From contig NZ_KK211347.1 of the NCBI RefSeq assembly GCF_000621785.1, positions 462,725 to 526,724 on the forward strand: a DNA stretch of 64,000 bases, read 5' to 3'. A model generated the notes under the pieces. The model was not told where the DNA came from and searched no databases. It saw only the letters and a list, made by a program, of their open reading frames with translations. The position numbers were made by a program, and so were the translations under genes. Positions 1-8,507 of this stretch are shown here, one piece after another. Every line of letters begins with the position of its first letter. Position 1 is the first letter of the stretch. The stretch comes from Ruminococcus flavefaciens ND2009. GTDB taxonomy: Bacteria > Bacillota > Clostridia > Oscillospirales > Ruminococcaceae.

Positions 1-85
1 GTTGACTTCTTGGAAGTTGTAGATGTAGTGGTTGTGCTTGTGGTAGTTGTCGTTGACTTCTTGGAAGTCGTAGATGTAGTGGTTG
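1..85 (-). repeat. Two-copy 51-bp repeat coding a Thr/Ser/Lys linker
   Basis: Positions 1-34 and 52-85 are nearly identical, a 51-bp period. On the minus strand they encode a TTTTSTTSKKST-type linker unit. More copies may lie beyond the edge. A poly-Thr run lies just upstream in the protein (about 139-185). Confidence 0.85.
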
Positions 86-3000
86 CGCCTGTATTGGTTG
101 TGGTCGCAGAACCATTACTGCTGCCTGTACCAGATGTGGTGGTAGTAGTGGTAGTAGTGGTCGTGGTAGTAGTTGTAGTAGTCGCGGGAGTTCTTACGCC
201 AACATTAAGAGTGCAGGTCTTTCCGTCGGGAGCCTTTACTTCTATAACTGCCTTTCCGGGAGCAGCTGCACTGATTACGCCTTCTTCGTCTACTGATGCG
301 ATCTTTTCGTCTGATGAGCTGAATTCCAGACCTGTGTAATCGGACTTGACAGTGTACTTGTCATCCCTGGACATTGTAATATCCTTGGGACCGATAACTA
401 TCTCGCCGTCGAAGGGAATGAAGTCATACTTCTTATCTGCTGCGAATTTCTTTGCGTTTGATGAATTATAGCTGTGGATAGCTCCGCTGTAATCCTCATC
501 GAAGCTGTTGTCGGCAAATGTGCAGAGCTTGTTGTAAACATAAACATCTGCGCTGTCACCGCTGAATGCGTTGGACAATACTTTTGTAACACTTGCGGGA
601 AGCTCAGCTGTAACGAGAGCGGGGCAGTTGTTGAATGCGTGATCCTCGATGACAGTAGCTCCGGAGCTCCAAAGATCAACTTCCTTCAGAGTTGTCATGC
701 CTGAGAATGCGTACTGCGGTATTTTTTCACCGCCTGTAATGGTTATCTTTGAGATAGCGTAGGGAGAGAAGTCCATATCGTTATTCTCACATGAACTCCA
801 CTGATAGAGGAAAAGGTCTGCAACTGATGTATATACATCAGCCTTGCCCTCGGTATTTGCTGTATACCTGTTTGTAGCTGCGTAGGGAAGGGTAAGTGAC
901 TCAAGTACATAGCAGCCGTTGAAGAGCTGTGTTCCCATAGAGTTTACGGAATCAGGTATGATGAGCGTATGTATGCCGGCACAGTTCTGGAAGGCATATG
1001 ATCCGATAGTTCTGAGATTATCGGGCAGCTCAAGCTTGTTGAGGGACGAGCAGTTAAGGAATGCAGATTCACCGATGGATTTGAGTGACTTGGGAAGCTT
1101 TATATCACACAGTGAAGTGCAGTTATTGAATGCGTGATCGCCTGCCATGGTTATATCAGTACCGCTGAGGTCGATCTCTTTAAGTGAAGTCATGCCTGAG
1201 AATGCGTAGCGCGGTACAGTTTCTCCGCCTGTGACGGTTATCTTCTCGATAGCGTAGCCGGAGAAGTCCATATCGTTGTTTTCCCATGAGCTCCACTGAT
1301 ACACGAAAAGATCGGCTACCGAATCATATACACCGACCTCTGCACTTGTATCGGTGAGTTCTTTTTTAGTTGCTGCGAAGGGAAGGGTAAGCGTTTTGAG
1401 GTTTGTACAGCCGTTGAACAGCTCGGTTCCCATAGAAGTGATATTCTCGGGGATAATGAGCGACTTTACAGCCTTGCAGTTCATGAATGCGTGGCTGCCG
1501 AGACTGTTGTAGGACTCAGGGATAGTTATCTCGGCAAGGTTTGCGCACTCTGCGAATGCGTGGCTGCCTGCGGATGTGATAGTGCCGTTATCGGGGATAG
1601 CGGATATTGCTGTTCCGTAGTATGAATAGCTGCCGAGAGTTTCAACAGTCTCGGGAAGCTTTACGGTGGTAAGCGCTGAACAGTTATGGAATGCGTAATT
1701 TCCGATGCTTTTTATAGCAGTGCCGCTGAGGTCTATCTCCTTGAGAGTGTGCATATGTGCGAATGCATAATCCGGAACGGTCTCTCCGCCTGTTACGGTG
1801 ATCTTTTCGATAGAGTAGCCGGAGAAGTCCATATCGCTGTTTTCCCATGAGCTCCACTGATAGAGGAAAAGGTCGGCAACAGAAGCATATGTATCGGGAG
1901 ACGCTTCGGTATCTGTATAGAGTTTGTATCCTGCTGCGAAGGGAATTGTGAGTTCTGAGAGATTTGTACAGCCTTCAAGTAAGCGGGTGCCCATGGTGTT
2001 CACAGTATCGGGGATTATCAGTGCCGTTATGCCTGTACAGTTCATGAACGCCTGACCGCCGATAGTCCTGAGACCCTTTGTAAGCTTGAATTCCTTTATT
2101 TTCCCGCAGTTTGCAAATGCCAGAGTGCCTATGTTCTTCAGTGATGTGGGAAGCTTGACGGTCTCAAGTGAGGTACAGTTGTAGAATGCGTGTTCATATA
2201 TGTCGGTTATCTTAGTGCCGCTGAGGTCTACTTCCTTTAATGATGTCATACCTGAGAATGCGTATTTGGGAACGATCTCGCCGCCTGTAATTGTGATCTT
2301 CTCAATAGCATAGTCTGAGAAGTCCATATTGCCGTTTTCCCATGAATCCCACTGATACAGGAAAAGGTCTGATACCGAATCATATACGGTGCAGGTCCCT
2401 TCGGTATCGGTGCAGGTCTTCCTTGCTGCTGCAAAGGGAAGAGTGAGTGTTTTAAGATTTGTACAGCCGTTGAATATGCAGGCACCCATAGTTGTAACAT
2501 TGGAAGGTATAACAAGTGTCTTTATGCCTGTACAGTTCATGAGAGCGTAGCTGCCGAAGCTCTTGTAGGTTTTGGGGACAGTGATATTGCCGAAGTTTAC
2601 ACAGTTTGCAAAGGCGTAGCTGCCCACTGAGGCAAGAGCACCGTTATCGGGAAGCACTGAAATTGCCGTATTGCAGCAAGCGTAGTCTCCCATTGATGCA
2701 GTCGATGCTGAAAGTGTCAGCTTTTCAAGCGAAGTACAGTTATAGAACGCATAATTGCCGACGGAATTGATAGCTGAGCTGCTCATGTCTATCTCTTTGA
2801 GGGTAGTCATGTGGCTGAAAGCATAATTCGGAACGATCTCGCCGCCTGTTATGCTGATCTTGCTGATAGCATAATCCGAGAAATCCATATTGCCGTTTTC
2901 CCATGAATCCCACTGATACAGGAAAAGATCTGATACCGAGTCATATACGGTAAGCTTGCCTTCGATATCGGTGCAGGATTTCTTTGCGGCTGCGTATGGG

Positions 3001-6000
3001 AGGGTGAGTGTCTCAAGATTTGTACAGCCTCTGAATATTTCCGTGCCCATAACAGTGACACTCTTCGGGATCACAAGCTCCTTGATACCTGTACAGTTCA
3101 TGAAAGCGTGGTCCCCGAATACCTTGTATGTGGAGGGAACAGTGAACTTGCCCAGCTTACTGCACTCTGCGAATGCGTAGCTGCCTGCGGACGTGATAGT
3201 GCCGTTGTCAGGTATGGCTGTTATAGCGGTATTGTAGTATGAATAGCTGCCAAGAGTCTTGACGGACTCAGGCACCTTTACAGTATCCAGAGAAGTACAG
3301 GTGCGGAAAGCGCTGCCTCCTATACTTATTGCTGATGTGCCGCTGAGGTCGATCTCCTTCAGAGTAGTCATGTGGGCAAATGCGTAATTGGGGATGGTTT
3401 CTCCGCCCGTTATTGTTATCTTCCTGATAGCATAGTCGGAGAAGTTCATATTGCCGTTTTCCCATGAATCCCACTGATACAGGAAAAGATCTGCAACAGA
3501 ATTGTAGACACCGAGTTTGCCGTCGGTATCCGTGCAGGATCTGAGATTAGCTGCATAGGGGATAGTGAGATCGGTCAGGCTTGTACAGCCTCTGAGCATG
3601 ACTGTGCCCATTTCGTTGACGGAGTCGGGGATAGTGAGTTCTGTGATCCCCGAGCAGTTTTCAAAGGCAGAAGTGCCGATGGTATCCAGCTTTTCGCCGA
3701 AGCTTATTGCACGGACTGCGGCGCAGTCATAGAAAGCATAGTTTCCTATCCTTGTGAGACCTGCGGGAAGCTTCAGTATACCCTCTTCGGGGTCCACCTT
3801 TTCCTTGCAGGTAGAGGAATCAAGTGATGAGAAGCCCTTGAAAACGTTGTTTCCTATGCTTGTGATCACAAGATCCTTTGAAGGATCCTCGTCCTCAAAG
3901 AATATCTGCTTTACGGTGTCTGCCTTGCTGTAGGGAGCGCTGCCGAAGTCGTACATATCGCCGTAGCCGTATACGTGCATATATCCGTTGCTGTAGATAG
4001 TGCCTGTGATGTGGTCACCAAGCTTTTTGGATTCGACTATCTGCGGAACAGCTCTTGTCCTTGTAGGTCTTACAGCCTGTGGAGGACGGTTCATTGTAAC
4101 AGTTGTTCTTGTGGTTACGACAGGTGTAGCTGGAGTATCTGTTGATATTGGAGTGCCGGTGCTGATGGAACCATCCGCATCTAATGTTGCATTAAGCTCG
4201 ATCTCGATAGGATTGGCATTTACAACAAATATTTTATGTGCAACAGATGTGTCTCCGACGAAAAGCCAGAGCGTATGGCTGCCTGTTCTTGCATATACAG
4301 TGTATTCATTTGATGACCTTCCGGGAATAGTAACATCTCCGACTTTTATATGAACATTTTCTATAGGAACTGGTTCGTAATGAGAAGACGTATGTCCCGA
4401 ACTGTCTTCTGTTATGACTTCTTGTTGAACTGACGCATTTATTGAAACTTTATATGCGACATTTGGGCATTCTCCGAAACCGGGATCCCATTTTGTCTTG
4501 TTAGCAGTTGAGAGCCAATGTGAATCAACAACAGGATCAACAGGAGCCAAGCCGGGAAGCATAGTGCCTAATGAAAGATACCAGTCAAAAAGCTTCAAAC
4601 GGAGTTCAGCAAGGGTGATACTATGCTCAAAAATCAAAAGAGCTTTGAATTCAAGCGCCACTTCCGCAACAAGTTCGGCATCTCCGTCGATACAGGTACC
4701 GCAGACGTGGACGGTATCTCCTGACAGATCACTGCATGAAAAAATGTTTGTATCTCCTTCAAGATCACCGTTAGTCCTTGAGATCACGTCTATTGACAGT
4801 GAACCTGAAAATTCAACGCCGATGGTGCCGGCAAGATTGATGCTTGCGACCTTATCGCTGATAACAGCTAAAGCTATTTCAAACTTAAAGCCGACGAACA
4901 CACTTCCGGACAACTCAATAGTGAAGTCCTGAGCAGGATCATTGCCTTCTATCTTTTGGACTTCATCATCATCACTGTTATAATAAAAACCTGACTCATT
5001 GATAATAGAATATGTCACGTGCATCTCTCCGGAAAACTGGAAAACAAAACTGATCTTTATCGGTATGACAAGACCTGTTATAGGAGTCGGAAGGTTGACT
5101 GTTCCGAGCTCCTTTTCCACTTTAAGCGTATTTAAACCGCCTTGAGACATTCCTATATCAAATGAAGCTGATGTAGTTTTATCTATTTCTATATCAAGAG
5201 TATTCCAGTCTTTGTACAAATTGAATTCAACTTCAAATCCCATTTCAAGAGACGGGGTAAAAGAAATAGCATCCAGATCAATTTCAGTTGATGAGGAAAA
5301 GCTGCCTGTTAATGTTGTATTGACAGTTTCACTTGCGTAAGAGATATAATCCTGAGTTATCTCCTCTGCAAGGTCATCTGAGTCAAAGTGAAGACGGTTT
5401 TCTTCTTCATTGTACTCATAGCCGATGCCGCTTTTAGAGTTGTCGATAACGGCTCCGTTAAGATCGGAATTGGACTCGATCTTTATGAAGGGGAACATCT
5501 CGTCGATGCTGTCGTTACCCTTGATAGTGGTCTTGTCTCCATCTGTTGAGACCTCGTCCACCGCAACGGCGATAATATCTGTCTCGTTGGGCTGGAAGTA
5601 GAAATACTGTCCCTGACTGAGACCTTTGACCGCATCGTCGGCATTTTCGATAACGAAAACATTGTTGTCATAGTCAGCGGAGAGAAGCTGATTGACATTC
5701 TCCGATACCTCAGCCTTTACTGTGTCATCGCTGAGGACCAGGAAGTTGGTCTGCTCGCTCTCATCAAAGTTTACTACTCTGTCTTCGTCGAAGTCATTGA
5801 TGTCGGTGGCGATGATCTTCTGTACAGCCTGTGTGTAGGTCCGCCTGCTGTAAACATTGCACAGCCTTGTACCCATGCTGTCTGCGATGAATGCCTTAAC
5901 GACAAAGTATTCGGGGAGAAGCTCCTTCTGTACGCTGCCTTCGTTTACAGTGAATTTGCCTTTCTTCAGCGGAAGCTTTACTGATGTTACAAGTTCGCCT

Positions 6001-6347
6001 GAATCATCGCTGAAGAAATCGACTTCCAGAGTACAGTCTGTGCTCTGGGAGGATATGACGCGGAATATGCCTGTCTCCGCGTCATATTCCAGACCTGAGA
6101 TACGGTAGTTATCCTTATCGGTACCAGTTTTGTTTGATAATTGTCTGATGCTGTCATCGGAAGAAGCTGTGTCATTAAGGTATCTTCCGAGGGAGTTCGA
6201 GGCGTTCATCTCCGTATCCGGAGCTGAACCGAGGTCGATATTGCTCTCTTCAGGCGACGATCTGAATGATCGCGGGGGAGCGCCTGAAGTGATCGCCGAT
6301 GCGCAGATGAAACCGCTCAGCACAGCGGCGATAGTTCGTTTAAACAT
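1..6347 (-). CDS. Giant secreted BspA-like leucine-rich-repeat protein (3' end off window)
   Basis: The frame stays consistent from the ATG at 6347 to the left edge (checked at 4520, 3479, 1139 and 110), giving at least 2,115 codons; the C-terminus is missing. Residues 1-24 look like a signal peptide (MFKRTIAAVLSGFICASA). Residues about 30-830 are a unique N-terminal part with beta-rich segments. Residues about 830-1950 are LRR_5/BspA-type repeats (AFxNCTSLxxIxLPxSV pattern). Residues about 1980-2050 resemble a Big_2 Ig-like domain, followed by a poly-Thr linker. Thr-rich linkers of this type precede dockerins in ruminococcal proteins, so a dockerin beyond the edge is possible but unseen. BspA-type LRR proteins act as surface or secreted adhesins; the role here is inferred. 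An AGGAG ribosome site precedes the start and the gene has its own promoter at 6403-6431. Confidence 0.9.
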   Translation of the reverse strand, partial: MFKRTIAAVLSGFICASAITSGAPPRSFRSSPEESNIDLGSAPDTEMNASNSLGRYLNDTASSDDSIRQLSNKTGTDKDNYRISGLEYDAETGIFRVISSQSTDCTLEVDFFSDDSGELVTSVKLPLKKGKFTVNEGSVQKELLPEYFVVKAFIADSMGTRLCNVYSRRTYTQAVQKIIATDINDFDEDRVVNFDESEQTNFLVLSDDTVKAEVSENVNQLLSADYDNNVFVIENADDAVKGLSQGQYFYFQPNETDIIAVAVDEVSTDGDKTTIKGNDSIDEMFPFIKIESNSDLNGAVIDNSKSGIGYEYNEEENRLHFDSDDLAEEITQDYISYASETVNTTLTGSFSSSTEIDLDAISFTPSLEMGFEVEFNLYKDWNTLDIEIDKTTSASFDIGMSQGGLNTLKVEKELGTVNLPTPITGLVIPIKISFVFQFSGEMHVTYSIINESGFYYNSDDDEVQKIEGNDPAQDFTIELSGSVFVGFKFEIALAVISDKVASINLAGTIGVEFSGSLSIDVISRTNGDLEGDTNIFSCSDLSGDTVHVCGTCIDGDAELVAEVALEFKALLIFEHSITLAELRLKLFDWYLSLGTMLPGLAPVDPVVDSHWLSTANKTKWDPGFGECPNVAYKVSINASVQQEVITEDSSGHTSSHYEPVPIENVHIKVGDVTIPGRSSNEYTVYARTGSHTLWLFVGDTSVAHKIFVVNANPIEIELNATLDADGSISTGTPISTDTPATPVVTTRTTVTMNRPPQAVRPTRTRAVPQIVESKKLGDHITGTIYSNGYMHVYGYGDMYDFGSAPYSKADTVKQIFFEDEDPSKDLVITSIGNNVFKGFSSLDSSTCKEKVDPEEGILKLPAGLTRIGNYAFYDCAAVRAISFGEKLDTIGTSAFENCSGITELTIPDSVNEMGTVMLRGCTSLTDLTIPYAANLRSCTDTDGKLGVYNSVADLFLYQWDSWENGNMNFSDYAIRKITITGGETIPNYAFAHMTTLKEIDLSGTSAISIGGSAFRTCTSLDTVKVPESVKTLGSYSYYNTAITAIPDNGTITSAGSYAFAECSKLGKFTVPSTYKVFGDHAFMNCTGIKELVIPKSVTVMGTEIFRGCTNLETLTLPYAAAKKSCTDIEGKLTVYDSVSDLFLYQWDSWENGNMDFSDYAISKISITGGEIVPNYAFSHMTTLKEIDMSSSAINSVGNYAFYNCTSLEKLTLSASTASMGDYACCNTAISVLPDNGALASVGSYAFANCVNFGNITVPKTYKSFGSYALMNCTGIKTLVIPSNVTTMGACIFNGCTNLKTLTLPFAAARKTCTDTEGTCTVYDSVSDLFLYQWDSWENGNMDFSDYAIEKITITGGEIVPKYAFSGMTSLKEVDLSGTKITDIYEHAFYNCTSLETVKLPTSLKNIGTLAFANCGKIKEFKLTKGLRTIGGQAFMNCTGITALIIPDTVNTMGTRLLEGCTNLSELTIPFAAGYKLYTDTEASPDTYASVADLFLYQWSSWENSDMDFSGYSIEKITVTGGETVPDYAFAHMHTLKEIDLSGTAIKSIGNYAFHNCSALTTVKLPETVETLGSYSYYGTAISAIPDNGTITSAGSHAFAECANLAEITIPESYNSLGSHAFMNCKAVKSLIIPENITSMGTELFNGCTNLKTLTLPFAATKKELTDTSAEVGVYDSVADLFVYQWSSWENNDMDFSGYAIEKITVTGGETVPRYAFSGMTSLKEIDLSGTDITMAGDHAFNNCTSLCDIKLPKSLKSIGESAFLNCSSLNKLELPDNLRTIGSYAFQNCAGIHTLIIPDSVNSMGTQLFNGCYVLESLTLPYAATNRYTANTEGKADVYTSVADLFLYQWSSCENNDMDFSPYAISKITITGGEKIPQYAFSGMTTLKEVDLWSSGATVIEDHAFNNCPALVTAELPASVTKVLSNAFSGDSADVYVYNKLCTFADNSFDEDYSGAIHSYNSSNAKKFAADKKYDFIPFDGEIVIGPKDITMSRDDKYTVKSDYTGLEFSSSDEKIASVDEEGVISAAAPGKAVIEVKAPDGKTCTLNVGVRTPATTTTTTTTTTTTTTTTSGTGSSNGSATTTNTGATTTSTTSKKSTTTTTSTTTTSTTSKKS
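785..3500 (-). repeat. Six tandem LRR super-modules
   Basis: Inside the giant LRR gene the signature LFLYQWDSWENGNMDFSDYA, or a close variant, recurs near 3460, 2905, 2345, 1850, 1290 and 800. The spacing is about 495-565 bp, so each module is about 165-190 residues. Each module holds several BspA leucine-rich units. Confidence 0.85.
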
Positions 6348-6384
6348 TGTACCACTCCTAACATTTTTATTATAGCATGAACTT

Positions 6385-6403
6385 TTTACACACTATGTGT
6401 AAA
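6385..6403. promoter_or_regulatory. Inverted repeat at the LRR gene start site (operator candidate)
   Basis: TTTACACA and TGTGTAAA form a perfect 8-bp inverted repeat with a 3-bp centre. It sits immediately downstream of the -10 box, where transcription should start, a typical repressor position. Confidence 0.5.
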
Positions 6404-6431
6404 TTATATATTGTATTATACAAACAGTCAA
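6403..6431 (-). promoter_or_regulatory. Promoter of the LRR gene
   Basis: On the minus strand TTGACT (6431-6426) and TATAAT (6408-6403) are separated by exactly 17 bp, about 55 bp upstream of the ATG at 6347. Confidence 0.75.
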
Positions 6432-6848
6432 GTCAAAATTGCATAATAATATGTGTTCTGACCAGATTTGTACATTTGTCATAATCAGAGGAAGCAAAGA
6501 ATATGAAAAATCTTATTTTGAATAGAGCTTCTTAAAAAATTACTTTATTATATAGAATTTCTATATTATGCCGGGATTTAAATAAAAGATTGACATATTA
6601 GCATGATCGTGATGAAATAAACATATGTTAATAGACGGTAAAGAACGGATTGGCGTGACAGAACTCTGCTTTTTCGGGATCTGTGATCTTTTGCGCTGTC
6701 CGGCCTAAATAGTGTAATGGAAGTGAATGAGCTGAATTTATATAGGAAAATGACCATGAATACATTTTTATAGAAAACACTCGTTAAAATTACAAATAAT
6801 TGCACAAATAATATAATGCTGTTTGTGCGATTTTATCAAAGTTGCGAA
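6432..6848. other. AT-rich intergenic stretch with no gene seen
   Basis: I see no coding sequence with a ribosome site here. The only structure is a short imperfect palindrome near 6551-6568 (TATAGAA-T-TTCTATA). The divergent promoters of the flanking genes lie at its two edges. Confidence 0.5.
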
Positions 6849-6877
6849 TTGATTTTGATGAGGTTAGTTGTTATAAT
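6849..6877 (+). promoter_or_regulatory. Promoter of the glycosyltransferase gene
   Basis: TTGATT (6849-6854) and TATAAT (6872-6877) with a 17-bp spacer, about 50 bp upstream of the chosen start. Confidence 0.7.
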
Positions 6878-6927
6878 GTAAAATGGATATATAAATGCTT
6901 ATTCAAATGGAAAAGAGAGGTGTGTGC

Positions 6928-8232
6928 GTGAAAGGTATAAAGAACAAGAGATATGTTATCACTGTCTCATACGGGGATTACACGCTGAATGTGGGCGGAA
7001 CGGACAAGTTTATACTTTCACAGCAGAGAATGCTCAACGAGAATGGCATATCTCTGATACACATTTTTCCTGTGCTGCGAGTGCTCAAAAGACAGATGAA
7101 TTCCGGAAAAGTCTGGGGAGTAATGATGGACGGAGTCTTCCGTTCTCTGACTGATACCTATGGTATCGTCTCCATGATCGACAAGCTTCAGAGGAAAGAA
7201 AGAAATCTGATCGCCTTTATCCTGCATCATTTAAAGGATACTTCAATAAAGGAGATAAGCAGGATACTCCGCAGCACAGATGCAGAAATAATAATGTACC
7301 TCCATGACTATTATACAATTTGTCCCGAGTCGGGACTTCTGAGAGACTATCATGATTTCTGCGGCATCACGTTCCCGAATGATGATAAGTGTAAAGGCTG
7401 CAGCTGCTTTGACGGGGAAACAACTGGTCAGATAAATCGGATAAAAAAGCTGCTTAAAGGCTTAGCAGATCGAATCAGCTTTATAGCACCTTCAAAGTCT
7501 CTGGCAGACAACTGGCTTAAAGCCTATCCTGAATTCAGAGAGCGTATTACCGTTGTGCCTCACCAAAAGTGTGTGGGAGAATACTGCGAGAACATGGAGC
7601 GTATTCCTGACAGTGAACCGCTCAGGATCGCCTATGTGGGATACCAGGCTCCTCACAAGGGCTGGAATGAATGGGCAGACGCTGCTGAGAAGGCATTCAG
7701 AGCAGGTAAGAACTATAAGTTTTTCCACATGGGAGTTTGCAGTGAAAGCCGAAGCTACATACAGCAGATCAATGTGGATTTCCACAGTGATATAAACGGA
7801 ATGACAAAGGTACTTCGTGATAACAGGATAGACTGTGCAGTGCTATGGTCAATGGTACCCGAGACATACAGCTTCACCCTTTATGAGGCGTATTCGGCGA
7901 ACTGCTTTATACTTACCAATTCCCTAAGCGGCAACATAGCGTATGTTGTGAGAGATAAGGGAAACGGAATAGTTGCCGAAAGCAGCAATGATCTTTCAGA
8001 GCTGCTTCTTGATGAAGAAGGTCTGAGAAAACGTATAAACCAATTCAGGGACAAGAAGAAATACGGTCCATACAAGCTGGAGGAAAACGATGCTATCGTG
8101 GATATACTTGCAGGATATAAGTCTGGTTGTAAAATCACTGTAGAACGTTTTTCATTTGTTGACTGTTTAATGAAGCCTTTGCTATTGTTATACACTCCGC
8201 TTGAAATGCTTCGGAGGAGAAAGAACCGATGA
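6928..8232 (+). CDS. Glycosyltransferase, GT4-like
   Basis: This 434-residue protein has the two-lobed GT-B pattern of family 4 glycosyltransferases. An N-terminal VGGTDKF loop matches the usual Gly-rich acceptor-lobe start, a central APSKSLADNW segment follows, and the donor lobe carries RIAYVGYQAPHKGW and a PETYSFTLYEAYSANC segment at the place of the EX7E motif. A Cys-rich patch (CKGCSCF, about residue 150) is unusual. I chose GTG 6928 over ATG 6895 because AGAGAGG lies 7 bp upstream, whereas the ATG has no ribosome site. It probably adds a sugar to a surface glycan, but acceptor and donor are unknown. The gene is monocistronic with its own promoter and terminator. Confidence 0.75.
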   Translation: MKGIKNKRYVITVSYGDYTLNVGGTDKFILSQQRMLNENGISLIHIFPVLRVLKRQMNSGKVWGVMMDGVFRSLTDTYGIVSMIDKLQRKERNLIAFILHHLKDTSIKEISRILRSTDAEIIMYLHDYYTICPESGLLRDYHDFCGITFPNDDKCKGCSCFDGETTGQINRIKKLLKGLADRISFIAPSKSLADNWLKAYPEFRERITVVPHQKCVGEYCENMERIPDSEPLRIAYVGYQAPHKGWNEWADAAEKAFRAGKNYKFFHMGVCSESRSYIQQINVDFHSDINGMTKVLRDNRIDCAVLWSMVPETYSFTLYEAYSANCFILTNSLSGNIAYVVRDKGNGIVAESSNDLSELLLDEEGLRKRINQFRDKKKYGPYKLEENDAIVDILAGYKSGCKITVERFSFVDCLMKPLLLLYTPLEMLRRRKNR

Positions 8233-8329
8233 AATATGTTATCATATAAATGATTGTTCAAACAAGGATAATGATCAGTCTTCAGACTGAAACGCAAAAC
8301 GATTAAGCATCATAAAAATACGATAAAGC

Positions 8330-8360
8330 AAAGGCTCCGTATCCGTGCGGAGCCTTTGTT
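8330..8360 (+). terminator. Terminator after the glycosyltransferase
   Basis: AAAGGCTCCG and CGGAGCCTTT form a perfect 10-bp stem with an 8-nt loop, followed by a short T-rich tract. Confidence 0.8.
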
Positions 8361-8385
8361 CCTGTGCAGTTTAACAGTGAAAAAA

Positions 8386-8416
8386 GCAACTTACCCCCTT
8401 AAAAACGCAACTTACC
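8386..8416. promoter_or_regulatory. Direct repeat upstream of promoter, LytTR-like site
   Basis: GCAACTTACC occurs at 8386-8395 and again at 8407-8416, a 21-bp period (two helical turns), ending 10 bp before the -35 box. On the other strand each copy reads TAAGTTGC. That resembles the direct-repeat half-sites bound by LytTR-family activators, although one position departs from the consensus as I know it. Confidence 0.5.
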
Positions 8417-8425
8417 TGGTTTTTG

Positions 8426-8454
8426 TTGACTTATTAATGATTATTCGATATAAT
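8426..8454 (+). promoter_or_regulatory. Promoter of the dockerin/SH3 protein gene
   Basis: TTGACT (8426-8431) and TATAAT (8449-8454), 17-bp spacer. Confidence 0.8.
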
Positions 8455-8507
8455 GAAAATATATATAGACCCTAAAAACACATTATATAAAGGAACGGAG
8501 GGTTAAC

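Noticed and set aside
10-339. Plus-strand Val-rich frame
   Set aside because: It is the antisense reading of the poly-Thr linker of the LRR gene; no ribosome site.
785-3500. CRISPR-like periodic repeats
   Set aside because: The period is about 500 bp and the repeats are coding LRR modules.
398-6375. Many short frames on both strands across 0.4-6.4 kb
   Set aside because: They are shadows of one long minus-strand frame that runs off the left edge.
6578-6805. 75-codon hydrophobic minus-strand frame
   Set aside because: AT-rich intergenic DNA, no ribosome site, and it would run between two divergent promoters.
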